31,603 bases of DNA, from the NCBI GenBank assembly GCA_002778645.1, contig PFAQ01000017.1, forward strand, positions 1 through 31,603. Direction: 5' to 3'. The translations under genes and the position numbers were made by a program. Origin of the DNA: Candidatus Falkowbacteria bacterium CG10_big_fil_rev_8_21_14_0_10_39_9 (GTDB taxonomy: Bacteria > Patescibacteriota > Patescibacteriia > Patescibacteriales > UBA12465). Below are positions 15,594 through 22,102 of the stretch, piece after piece; position 1 is the first letter of the stretch, and each line of letters starts with the position of its first letter. The notes beneath the pieces were generated by a model, which was given only the letters and a program-made list of their open reading frames with translations, ran no database searches and was not told where the DNA came from.

Positions 15594-16160
15594 TTGATTA
15601 CAAAATCAGCTGGTGAGCTTTGTTTAACACTTTTGCGTCATAACATTCTGGCCGAGGGTCGAGTGTCGGAGGCGATGTCTGATTTAAAATCTCTAGAAAC
15701 AGTCGGAGTTAAAATAGTCTATAGTATTATTGCCGCTCCCAGTCGGGAACTAATGACAGTGCATTATCAAAAAGATGATGCTTGGTTAATTATGGTTGGG
15801 GACAGTATCTTAGATTTTCAAAAAAAGCATAAATTATTAATTAATTTTAATTCTCTCGAATATGGCCAGAGAGTTTTACAATCATTAATTGATTATAACT
15901 CTGATAAGTTAATGAAAATTTGTATCTTGTTTGGCCTTGATGCTTGTACTCAGGCTCGCAAAATTGTGGGCAGTATTAATGAGCCCGGAACAATGCGGGC
16001 TAAATATTCTCATGATTCTGATTATGAAGCAGCTCTTAACATCAGGGCCACCCAAAACTCAATTCATTGTTCTGGCAACGCCTCGGAGGCTGTATTTGAA
16101 ATAAATAATTTTAAATTAGCCAACTTGCTTCCTGAGTTTGAATTAAATGAATATTGTTGA
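15594..16160 (+). CDS. Divergent nucleoside-diphosphate-kinase-like protein
   Basis: The 188-residue protein resembles NDP kinases, which move the gamma-phosphate among NTPs through a phospho-His. Visible are GVKIVYSIIAAP (38-49), ARKIVGSINEPGTMRAKY (121-138) and NSIHCSGNASEAVFEINNF (155-173). This corresponds to the PGTIRGDY and N-x-x-H-G-SD-s-x-E-s-A-x-x-EI pattern, with His158 as the active-site candidate. The segment where KPD(G) should stand reads TLLRHNILAEGR, so the conserved Lys-Pro-Asp is missing. An insert (SHDSDYEAALNIRATQ) precedes the His motif. The start is a TTG and the frame opens only a few codons earlier. It could be a specialised or inactive NDP-kinase fold. It stands alone between a hairpin and a terminator. 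Confidence 0.6.
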   Translation: MITKSAGELCLTLLRHNILAEGRVSEAMSDLKSLETVGVKIVYSIIAAPSRELMTVHYQKDDAWLIMVGDSILDFQKKHKLLINFNSLEYGQRVLQSLIDYNSDKLMKICILFGLDACTQARKIVGSINEPGTMRAKYSHDSDYEAALNIRATQNSIHCSGNASEAVFEINNFKLANLLPEFELNEYC

Positions 16161-16162
16161 TT

Positions 16163-16193
16163 AAAAAAGCCTCCAAAAATTGGGACTTTTTTC
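16163..16193 (+). terminator. Intrinsic terminator after the NDP-kinase-like gene
   Basis: AAAAAAG (16163-16169) pairs with CTTTTTT (16186-16192); an imperfect CTC/GGG extension lies inside. The T-run runs straight into the -35 of the next promoter. Confidence 0.65.
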
Positions 16194-16222
16194 TTGACTA
16201 TTTTTGTCTTATTTGCTATACT
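16194..16222 (+). promoter_or_regulatory. Strong promoter of a short non-coding unit
   Basis: TTGACT (16194-16199), a 17-bp spacer and TATACT (16217-16222) preceded by TGC make an extended -10. It is among the best promoters in the window, yet no long ORF follows. Confidence 0.8.
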
Positions 16223-16246
16223 TAAGTTAAGTGATAGTTCTTTTTA

Positions 16247-16312
16247 ATGATTTTTAATAAAAAATCTGTTAAAAAAGTTCTTTCAAAAAAGATAAAGTTT
16301 ATTAATTTATAG
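16247..16312 (+). CDS. Possible 21-residue basic peptide
   Basis: ATG at 16247 opens a 21-residue Lys-rich frame (starts MIFNKKSVKKVLSKK) ending in TAG at 16310-16312, about 18 nt after the predicted transcript start of the candidate small-RNA unit. It may be a small protein, a leader peptide or chance in AT-rich sequence. Confidence 0.25.
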   Translation: MIFNKKSVKKVLSKKIKFINL

Positions 16313-16466
16313 CTAATAAATTCAAATCGTCATACAACTCTAGTTGTCTGGTTAATAATTATAATATTAACCCCAATATACGATTCAATTGTAATTTGTT
16401 GTTTATTTATTTTTAAAAAATATCTTTAAAACGCTCCTTTATAATAACAAAAAAACAAAAAACTCA

Positions 16467-16502
16467 AAAAAATCCCTGGTAGCTCATGCTAGGGATTTTT
16501 AT
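16467..16502. terminator. Bidirectional intrinsic terminator
   Basis: AAAAATCCC pairs with GGGATTTTT, extended by TAGC/GCTA around a TCAT loop with a small TGG bulge. It overlaps the rnhB stop and ends both the small-RNA unit and rnhB. Confidence 0.85.
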
Positions 16503-17122
16503 TTTATGATTATATCTTTAATAGGAGCAAAACTGCGTCGATGAATAGGGCAGGGGCCATATTCTAAAATTTTAGCTAGATGAAGTTTGGTACCGTAGCC
16601 TTTATGTTGGGAGAATTTATATTCAGGATATTTTTGATCTAGCTCGGCCATTAGATAGTCTCGACTAACTTTAGCAATGATGGAGGCGGCGGCGATACAG
16701 AAAATTTTGCCATCACCTTCTTTAATGGCTTCCTGGGGGAGCTTTAACCGCGGAATGCTTAGACCGCCATCAACTAGAATATAATCGGGAGTGATAGCCA
16801 TCTGCTTGATAGCTTTTTTCATAGCCAGAAAAGTAGCTTGGAGAATATTGATCTCGTCAATAATTTTATGATCGCAGACGCCAATAGCCACGGCTACGGC
16901 TTTAGCTTTAATGACGGTAAATATTTTTTCGCGTTGTTTGGCAGATAATTTTTTAGAATCTCTGACTAATTCTAACTCCGGTCCGGAGATGACGAATTTT
17001 TTATCCACCACTACACAGGCCGCCACCACCGGTCCGGCTAAGGGACCTCGACCAGCTTCGTCTATACCGCCAATTAAGTTGTAACCTTCTTGAAAGAGGG
17101 TCTGTTCTTTATCTAAATTCAT
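16499..17122 (-). CDS. rnhB: Ribonuclease HII
   Basis: RNase HII nicks RNA embedded in DNA, including single ribonucleotides. From the ATG at 17122 the protein has 207 residues. IGGIDEAGRGPLAGPVVAA (17-35) carries the first catalytic Asp21 and Glu22. RDSKKLSAKQRE supplies the DSK motif, DYILVDGG the next acidic strand, and AAASIIAKVSRD with HKGYGTKLH completes the family pattern. I chose 17122 over the longer in-frame start at 17209: a TGCTATAAT -10 lies only 9 bp upstream of 17122, inside any longer frame, so transcription should start at or within a few bases of this ATG. The mRNA is then effectively leaderless. Confidence 0.94.
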   Translation of the reverse strand: MNLDKEQTLFQEGYNLIGGIDEAGRGPLAGPVVAACVVVDKKFVISGPELELVRDSKKLSAKQREKIFTVIKAKAVAVAIGVCDHKIIDEINILQATFLAMKKAIKQMAITPDYILVDGGLSIPRLKLPQEAIKEGDGKIFCIAAASIIAKVSRDYLMAELDQKYPEYKFSQHKGYGTKLHLAKILEYGPCPIHRRSFAPIKDIIIK

Positions 17123-17131
17123 AATGCTTTT

Positions 17132-17140
17132 ATTATAGCA
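17132..17140 (-). promoter_or_regulatory. rnhB promoter, extended -10
   Basis: TGCTATAAT read on the minus strand (17140-17132). No -35 is evident; the TGN extension may replace it. The ATG at 17122 falls 9 nt past the -10, implying a 0-3 nt leader. Confidence 0.75.
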
Positions 17141-17146
17141 TAAAAT

Positions 17147-17171
17147 AAAAAAAGCTATCTTGGTGATAGCT
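17147..17171 (-). terminator. Intrinsic terminator of the 97-residue unknown gene
   Basis: On the minus strand AGCTATC (17171-17165) pairs with GATAGCT (17159-17153) and is followed by seven T's (17153-17147). It separates the unknown gene from the rnhB promoter. Confidence 0.75.
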
Positions 17172-17187
17172 CTTCTTTTTTTGTGGT

Positions 17188-17481
17188 TCATGGATTTCTT
17201 TCTATCCATTCCCTGGCTTTTTGTGGGCTGTAAAAAATAGCCATATGGCTATTTTTTATATGGTCCAAAACGGTAAATATTTTTTTAAATCCCATGGTTT
17301 TTTCTAGATAATTTTCTAGAATCAGAACATTATATTTGTCATTAACAATATCTCTGATATCTTTTGGGATTTGAAATCCGTTGTCGGCAGCCAAACCGAT
17401 TAATTCTTCTATTTCTTTTTGATTATTTCGGCAAGAGATATGAATTCTCTTGCACGACCATTCTTGGGTAGAATCAGACAT
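17188..17481 (-). CDS. Small protein of unknown function
   Basis: I do not recognise a family. The 97-residue product has Cys9 and Cys17 near the N-terminus, a helix (EIEELIGLAADNGF), a central VLILENYLEKTMGFKKIFTVL region and a C-terminal helix ending AREWIERNP. No membrane segment is present. It has its own near-consensus promoter (17508-17536, minus strand) and terminator, so it is an independent transcription unit between two leaderless genes. Confidence 0.6.
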   Translation of the reverse strand: MSDSTQEWSCKRIHISCRNNQKEIEELIGLAADNGFQIPKDIRDIVNDKYNVLILENYLEKTMGFKKIFTVLDHIKNSHMAIFYSPQKAREWIERNP

Positions 17482-17507
17482 TATTTTGAGATTTTTGGTT
17501 TGCCACT

Positions 17508-17536
17508 ATATTATAATAATGATGCAGGTTTGTCAA
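17508..17536 (-). promoter_or_regulatory. Promoter of the 97-residue unknown gene
   Basis: On the minus strand TTGACA (17536-17531) is followed by TATAAT (17515-17510, 15-bp spacer) or TAATAT (17513-17508, 17-bp spacer). The -35 is a perfect consensus. Confidence 0.75.
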
Positions 17537-17549
17537 TACTAGCAATTCT

Positions 17550-17578
17550 TTGGTTTTGGGCTTTAATTATGGTATAAT
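17550..17578 (+). promoter_or_regulatory. Promoter of the 12-gene run; leaderless start
   Basis: TTGGTT (17550-17555), a 17-bp spacer and TATAAT (17573-17578) with TGG before it (extended -10). The ATG at 17585 lies exactly 7 bp after the -10, where transcription normally begins, so the A of ATG is probably +1. Confidence 0.75.
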
Positions 17579-17584
17579 TGATTT

Positions 17585-18100
17585 ATGAAATTGTATTACT
17601 TTTATGCCATTTTGACGGCCCCGGGGGTAATTGTGCATGAGTTGGCTCATGCGCTTTTTTGTCTCTTGAGCGGGGTCAAGATCTATAAGATCAATTTATT
17701 TCGCTTTCAGAAGGTTGCCGGCTATGTAGTCCATGAAGAACCCAAGGGCTTTATGAGCAGTTGGCTCATATCTTTCGGTCCGCTGATAGTTAATTCCTAT
17801 TTAGCCATGTTCTTGCTGTCTCAGATTAGACCAGTCTATGATTGGCGTGACTTGTTATTCTTATATTTGGGAATAACTATTGCCTTACAAGCCATTCCCT
17901 CAACGGGGGATGCTGAGTCTCTGTGGCAAATGGCTAATCGTAATTTCTGGAAAAATCCCTTGGTAATTTTATTGTATCCCCTAGTTCTATTGTTATATTT
18001 ATTAAACCTATTAAAGCGATTTTATTTTGACTGGGTTTATGCTATCTTTTTATTATATATAGCTCAAGTTTATTTTATTAATTATATAAAATTATTATGA
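17585..18100 (+). CDS. Membrane-embedded HELAH metalloprotease-like protein (M50-like)
   Basis: The 171-residue integral membrane protein has HELAH at residues 18-22 within a hydrophobic segment (GVIVHELAHALFCLLSG), the HExxH-type zinc motif of site-2/M50-like proteases. About four more hydrophobic stretches follow, with STGDAESLW at about 112-120 as a possible third-ligand region. It lacks a PDZ domain and is shorter than typical RseP/SpoIVFB. The family includes proteins of unknown substrate, so intramembrane proteolysis is inferred from the motif. The first gene of a tight 12-gene run, it starts on a predicted leaderless mRNA; its TGA overlaps the next ATG by 4 bp. Confidence 0.7.
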   Translation: MKLYYFYAILTAPGVIVHELAHALFCLLSGVKIYKINLFRFQKVAGYVVHEEPKGFMSSWLISFGPLIVNSYLAMFLLSQIRPVYDWRDLLFLYLGITIALQAIPSTGDAESLWQMANRNFWKNPLVILLYPLVLLLYLLNLLKRFYFDWVYAIFLLYIAQVYFINYIKLL

Positions 18101-19464
18101 TTAAGTTATCTTTTCATGGAGCCTGTCGCGAAGTGACCGGTTCTTGTAATCTCTTGGATCATGAAGGCAAGAAGTTCTTGGTAGATTGTGGTATTTTTCA
18201 AGGAGAACGGTTCGCGGCCGAACGTAATTTAGAAGATTTTCATTTCGATCCGGCGGAAATTAAATACGTTTTTTTGACCCATGCCCACGTTGATCATTGT
18301 GGCCGTTTACCGAAACTTTATAAAGATGGTTTTCGCGGTCAAATTTTTTGTACAGAGCCGACTCGAGATTTAGTGGAGATTATGTTGCTGGATGCTGCCC
18401 GGATTATTGCTCATGAAGCTTTGGCTGGTGGTCATGAGGCTTTATATACTGAGGAGGATGTTGCGGGTTTGATGAATCACTTTGAGCTTTTACCTTATGA
18501 CCAAATAAGCTTTATTGATGATAACATTAAAGTTAAATTTCGGGATGCCGGCCATATTTTAGGTTCAGCCTTTATTGAGTTTTATATTCTGGATGAGGGC
18601 CGCGAAAAAAAATTGGTTTTCTCTGGCGATTTAGGTAATTCACCCTCACCGATTATTCGTGATCTAGAGTTTGCTGATGGCGCTGATTATGTGGTGGCGG
18701 AATCAACTTATGCCAGCGGGGTACACGAAACTAAAGAAGCCGGAGTAGAGAAATTGCGGGAGGCAATTATTGAAACGGTTGGTTTGGGTGGAGTTTTAAT
18801 GATTCCCATTTTTGTGATTGAGAAAACTCAGGAAATTTTGTTTGAATTAAATTATTTAATGGAAAACAAAAAGATTCCTCGAGTCCCAATTTTTCTCGAT
18901 AGTCCGCTGGCTATTAGGGCGGTGGAGATTTATCGTCACTTTGAAGATTTATATAACCGCAATTCTTGGAACTTAATTCAATCGGGTGATGACATTTTTG
19001 ATTTTCCGGGGTTAAAGTTTACGCTCACCAAAGAAGAGTCGAAAAAGATTAATGTCACTCAACCCCCGAAAGTTATTTTGGCTTCCTCGGGGATGTGTGT
19101 AGGGGGGAGAATTCCATTTCATTTAAAGTTGAATTTGGATAATAAACGAAATCACTTGCTCTTTGTGGCTTATCAAGCCCAAGGCTCACTGGGACGCAAA
19201 ATTATGCAGGGCGACAGGACTGTTTTTATTGACAACCAGTCAGTCGAGGTTTTAGCTAAAGTCTCGGTGATTAATTCTTTTTCCTCTCATGCTGATGGTC
19301 CTCGTATTATGGATTGGTTGCAGCACATTAAGGGCCCCAAGCCGAAAACTATCTTTGTTAGCCATGGTGAAGAGGAATCTAGTCAGTTTTTGGCCGAGAA
19401 GGTTATCAAAGATTTAAAAGTGAAGGCGGTGGTGCCGGAGTCCGGCATGGTTTATGAATTATAA
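18097..19464 (+). CDS. Metallo-beta-lactamase/beta-CASP RNase
   Basis: This is a 455-residue protein of the MBL-fold beta-CASP family (YSH1/CPSF73-like), which cut RNA using two zinc ions. Zinc motifs are THAHVDH (61-67), AGHILGSA (151-158), SGDLG (176-180), SFSSHADG (394-401) and VSHGE (421-425). The beta-CASP insert lies at about 200-390, with SSGMCVGGR (330-338) in its conserved C-terminal part. The RMMBL region at the C-terminus is complete. No KH domains are present, so it is the bacterial/archaeal stand-alone type, not aCPSF1. It could act in mRNA decay or 3' processing. It overlaps the upstream gene by 4 bp. Confidence 0.9.
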   Translation: MIKLSFHGACREVTGSCNLLDHEGKKFLVDCGIFQGERFAAERNLEDFHFDPAEIKYVFLTHAHVDHCGRLPKLYKDGFRGQIFCTEPTRDLVEIMLLDAARIIAHEALAGGHEALYTEEDVAGLMNHFELLPYDQISFIDDNIKVKFRDAGHILGSAFIEFYILDEGREKKLVFSGDLGNSPSPIIRDLEFADGADYVVAESTYASGVHETKEAGVEKLREAIIETVGLGGVLMIPIFVIEKTQEILFELNYLMENKKIPRVPIFLDSPLAIRAVEIYRHFEDLYNRNSWNLIQSGDDIFDFPGLKFTLTKEESKKINVTQPPKVILASSGMCVGGRIPFHLKLNLDNKRNHLLFVAYQAQGSLGRKIMQGDRTVFIDNQSVEVLAKVSVINSFSSHADGPRIMDWLQHIKGPKPKTIFVSHGEEESSQFLAEKVIKDLKVKAVVPESGMVYEL

Positions 19465-19482
19465 TTATTAAATAATAAAAAT

Positions 19483-19821
19483 ATGAAATTAATTATTCGA
19501 TTATTGTTAAATGCTTTCGCTCTTTTGATCGCGCCCTATTTCATTGTAGGAGTTAACGTGGCTAGTTTTTATACCGCAATTATTGCCGCTATTATTTTGG
19601 GCTTAGTGAATGCTGTGATTCGCCCTATTTTAGTTATTCTAACTTTACCAATCACTGTCTTGACTCTGGGTTTGTTTACTTTAGTCATTAATTCTTTATT
19701 AGTTTTATTTGTGGCTAGTTTTGTTAAGGGCTTTTCCGTGATTGGTTTCTGGCCTGCCTTCTTCTTATCTTTATTCTTGTGGCTGACCTCTTGGATTACT
19801 AATTGGATGTTAAAAGATTAA
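19483..19821 (+). CDS. Phage-holin-4/YvlD-like membrane protein
   Basis: The 112-residue protein is almost entirely hydrophobic, with four membrane segments (about 4-24, 28-48, 53-78 and 86-108). The central VNAVIRPILVILTLPITVLTLGLF is characteristic of the 'phage holin family 4'/YvlD group (PF04020-type). Despite the name, these chromosomal proteins are not shown to lyse cells; some relate to envelope stress. It sits 18 bp after the beta-CASP RNase gene and 5 bp before the next. Confidence 0.85.
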   Translation: MKLIIRLLLNAFALLIAPYFIVGVNVASFYTAIIAAIILGLVNAVIRPILVILTLPITVLTLGLFTLVINSLLVLFVASFVKGFSVIGFWPAFFLSLFLWLTSWITNWMLKD

Positions 19822-19826
19822 TCTTT

Positions 19827-20597
19827 ATGTCGATCTATTATAACCCCAACAAGACGAAAAACTTATTTGATCCTCTGAGTGCTACTCCTTTCAAATTGAG
19901 TCGCTCCAAGATTGATTTGTTTTTGCATTGTCCGCGTTGCTTTTATTTGGATCGTCGTCTGGGGGTAACGTCACCACCTGGCTTTCCGTTTAACCTCAAT
20001 AGTGCGGTTGATACCTTATTGAAAAAAGAATTTGATATCCACCGAGCCCAAAATTCAAGCCATCCACTGGTAGCTGCTTATGGCTTAGATCTAGTACCCT
20101 TTAAGCATCCGGCTTTAAATGAGTGGCGGACTAATTTCACCGGGGTCAAATATTTACATCCGGCCACTAATTTTTTTGTCTTTGGGGCCGTGGATGATAT
20201 TTGGGTAGACAATAAAAAAGTTTTGTATGTGGTGGATTATAAATCAACCAGCAAGGAGAGTGAGGTTAACATTGATGCCGACTGGCAGATAGCTTACAAA
20301 CGACAGATGGAAGTCTACCAATGGTTATTGCGGCACAACAATTTTACCGTTTCCAATACTGGTTATTTTGTTTATTGTAATGGTTTAACCGACAAAAAAG
20401 CCTTTGATGCTAAGCTGGAATTTGATATTAAACTGATTCCTTATGTGGGTGACGACGGTTGGCTGGAGACCACTCTTTTGGCAGCTAAGGCCTGTTTGTC
20501 GTCAAATGATATCCCCGCCCCGGGAGCCGATTGTGACTATTGCCAATATGTGGCGGCGGTTAATAATACTTTAAAAATTCAAACTAGCTTATTTTAA
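19827..20597 (+). CDS. PD-(D/E)XK nuclease family protein, Cas4/RecB-like with four cysteines
   Basis: From ATG 19827 (an in-frame ATG at 19803 would overlap the upstream gene) the protein has 256 residues. SRSKIDLFLHCPRCFY (25-40) is the entry motif of RecB/Cas4-like nucleases. GAVDDIWV (120-127) and VVDYKST (135-141) give the Asp...Asp-x-Lys active site; QMEVYQWLL (160-168) is the RecB-family QxxxY motif. Cys35 and Cys38 together with Cys236 and Cys239 (CDYC) could bind an iron-sulphur cluster, as in Cas4/AddB, though the 2+2 spacing differs from the usual 1+3. No CRISPR array or cas genes are nearby, so a DNA repair or degradation role is more likely. Tight operon context. Confidence 0.8.
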   Translation: MSIYYNPNKTKNLFDPLSATPFKLSRSKIDLFLHCPRCFYLDRRLGVTSPPGFPFNLNSAVDTLLKKEFDIHRAQNSSHPLVAAYGLDLVPFKHPALNEWRTNFTGVKYLHPATNFFVFGAVDDIWVDNKKVLYVVDYKSTSKESEVNIDADWQIAYKRQMEVYQWLLRHNNFTVSNTGYFVYCNGLTDKKAFDAKLEFDIKLIPYVGDDGWLETTLLAAKACLSSNDIPAPGADCDYCQYVAAVNNTLKIQTSLF

Positions 20598-20601
20598 TAA
20601 T

Positions 20602-21075
20602 ATGAGTGAAATATTAAAATTTTATAAATTACCTCGAACAGTCTTAACTTTTAATCTGTTTCGAGTGTTAGGTGTTTGGTTGGTAGGCGTGGTGCCAACC
20701 TGGTTTCTAAGTCGTGATCTAAAATTAACCCAAGTTTTGGCGGTAATTTTGTTAGTTTTTGGTGTGATTATTTTTTTTGTGTCTTATCTAGAATATTCTA
20801 ATTTTAGCTTAGAGTTGGGGGCCAAGAGCTTGACTGTGAAGTCGGGAATTATTATTAAAAAAAATAAAACCATTGCCTTCGATTTAATTCAGAGCCTGGA
20901 TATTAATTATGATCCGCTTATTAAAATTTTTGATTTAGTCCGGGTAAAAATTTGGACTTCTTCTCCTCAGCAAATCAATCTTAATTCGGGTGAAAGTAAT
21001 AATCAGTCGGAGCTGTATTTTTATCTTAGTTCAGAGGACGCTGAGGTTTTGAAACAAATGATAGTAGTTAAATAG
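20602..21075 (+). CDS. Bacterial PH-domain (YdbS/YdbT-like) membrane protein
   Basis: The 157-residue protein has two membrane segments at about 18-37 and 43-65, then a cytoplasmic bPH_2 domain at about 70-155. SLTVKSGIIIKKNKTIAFDL is followed by IQSLDINYDPLIKIFDLVRV and KIWTSS, matching the R-x-G-hydrophobic/'IQ'/lGL-x-x-v pattern of YdbS/YdbT-type domains. Function of this family is poorly known. It begins 4 bp after the nuclease gene and ends 1 bp before the Smr gene. Confidence 0.75.
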   Translation: MSEILKFYKLPRTVLTFNLFRVLGVWLVGVVPTWFLSRDLKLTQVLAVILLVFGVIIFFVSYLEYSNFSLELGAKSLTVKSGIIIKKNKTIAFDLIQSLDINYDPLIKIFDLVRVKIWTSSPQQINLNSGESNNQSELYFYLSSEDAEVLKQMIVVK

Positions 21076-21076
21076 T

Positions 21077-21385
21077 ATGAAAGGCCACAAAATTCGTTTA
21101 CCTAAAAGAAATAAATATCAGAAGATGGTTGAAGCCACTTTGGATTTACACGGTCTGTATCAAGCTGAGGCCGAAGAAGCGGTGGTTAATTTCCTAAATG
21201 AAACTAAAAACCGTGGTTGTCGCTTAGTGCGGATTATCCCCGGTAAGGGAATTCATTCGGTTGATGGTTATGGCGTTTTAAATGATCTGGTGCGACGGCT
21301 CCTGCAGGAGTGGGGTTATAAATTTAACTCAGCCAAGATTAATGATGGGGGCGAGGGCGCTTTGGATATTAATTTAGAAAAGTAA
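21077..21385 (+). CDS. Smr-domain protein
   Basis: The 102-residue protein is essentially one Smr (small MutS-related) domain. LDLHGLYQAEAEEAV (22-36) holds the conserved LDxHG motif, RIIPGKGIHS (52-61) the (H/P)GxG loop, and a C-terminal GGEGALDINL replaces the usual G-G-x-G-x-x-x-V-x-L. Smr domains nick DNA or cleave RNA; stand-alone versions have been linked to recombination or to ribosome rescue. It lies within the dense run next to the nuclease and glycosylase genes. Confidence 0.85.
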   Translation: MKGHKIRLPKRNKYQKMVEATLDLHGLYQAEAEEAVVNFLNETKNRGCRLVRIIPGKGIHSVDGYGVLNDLVRRLLQEWGYKFNSAKINDGGEGALDINLEK

Positions 21386-21389
21386 TTAT

Positions 21390-22091
21390 ATGGCTCAGAC
21401 TAAAATCGAAAAGGAATTGCGAGTTCAGGCCAATCCCGAGAAAGCCAAGATCCTATCATATTTTTTTAAGACCGGAGTAGGGCAATATGGCGCAGGTGAT
21501 GTCTTTTGGGGAGTAATGGTACCCCAACAGAGGACTGTGGCTAAGAATAATATTTCAGCCTCACGGGATGAGATTCAGATTTTATTAAATTCTAAGGTTC
21601 ACGAATTTCGGCTCACTGCTCTTTTGACGCTAGTTTTGCAATATGAAAAAGCGACCGATCCAGAGAAGAAGATTCTCGTTAAATTTTACTTAAAAAACAC
21701 CAATAATATAAACAATTGGGATTTAGTTGACCTATCGGCCCCCAAGATTTTAGGCCATTATCTACTGGGTAAAGACAGAAAGGTATTATACAAGTTGGCC
21801 ATTTCTAAAAATCTTTGGGAAAGACGAATCGCTATTCTGTCTACCTATGCTTTTATCAAAGAAAAACAGTTTGAGGATACTATAAAAATTGCCACCATTC
21901 TACTCGACGACAATCATGACCTAATCCAAAAAGCAGTCGGTTGGATGCTCCGAGAGGTGGGGAAGCGAAATGTAAAAACTGAGTTGAAATTTTTAGATAA
22001 GTATTCAAAAACAATGCCTCGGACTATGCTCCGGTATGCCATTGAGAAGTTTCCGGAAAATCAACGGCAGGAATTTTTAAATAAAAAATAA
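21390..22091 (+). CDS. AlkD-family DNA alkylation repair glycosylase
   Basis: AlkD-type HEAT-repeat glycosylases remove alkylated purines such as 3-methyladenine and 7-methylguanine without flipping the base. The 233-residue length is typical. NNWDLVD (108-114) supplies Trp110 and Asp114, matching the catalytic Trp109/Asp113 of Bacillus cereus AlkD. AVGWMLREVGKR (182-193) supplies Trp185, matching Trp187. The N-terminal GVMVPQQRTVAK resembles the family G-V-x-x-p-x-x-R motif. All key residues are kept, so activity is expected. Confidence 0.9.
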   Translation: MAQTKIEKELRVQANPEKAKILSYFFKTGVGQYGAGDVFWGVMVPQQRTVAKNNISASRDEIQILLNSKVHEFRLTALLTLVLQYEKATDPEKKILVKFYLKNTNNINNWDLVDLSAPKILGHYLLGKDRKVLYKLAISKNLWERRIAILSTYAFIKEKQFEDTIKIATILLDDNHDLIQKAVGWMLREVGKRNVKTELKFLDKYSKTMPRTMLRYAIEKFPENQRQEFLNKK

Positions 22092-22102
22092 TTTATAATG
22101 AT

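Larger units (their letters stand above)
16229..16502 (+). ncRNA. Candidate structured small RNA
   Basis: Between a near-consensus promoter (16194-16222) and an intrinsic terminator (16467-16502) lie about 270 nt without a long ORF. The core 16319-16390 folds by eye as a three-way junction. The closing stem is AATT/AATT, AATCGT/ACGATT (16325-16330 with 16380-16385) and ATA/TAT past a bulged C. Hairpin A is ACAAC/GTTGT (16334-16347). Hairpin B is GGTTAATA/TATTAACC (16350-16357 with 16365-16372). I do not recognise it as tmRNA, RNase P, SRP or 6S RNA. The region is very AT-rich, so chance pairing must be considered, but bounded transcription supports a real transcript. Confidence 0.5.

Noticed and set aside
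16161..16498. tRNA or tmRNA in the intergenic region
   Set aside because: No GGTTCGAATCC-like T-arm, no CCA end and no tag-peptide frame; the junction has only two inner hairpins.
17122..17209. Longer rnhB start at 17209
   Set aside because: The extra 29 residues do not resemble RNase HII and the promoter -10 lies inside them.
19483..19821. Prophage remnant because of the 'holin' family match
   Set aside because: No other phage genes; the family is mostly chromosomal membrane proteins and sits in a housekeeping-like operon.
19827..20597. Cas4 and therefore a CRISPR system
   Set aside because: No direct repeats with regular spacers and no other cas genes anywhere in the window; cysteine spacing also differs.
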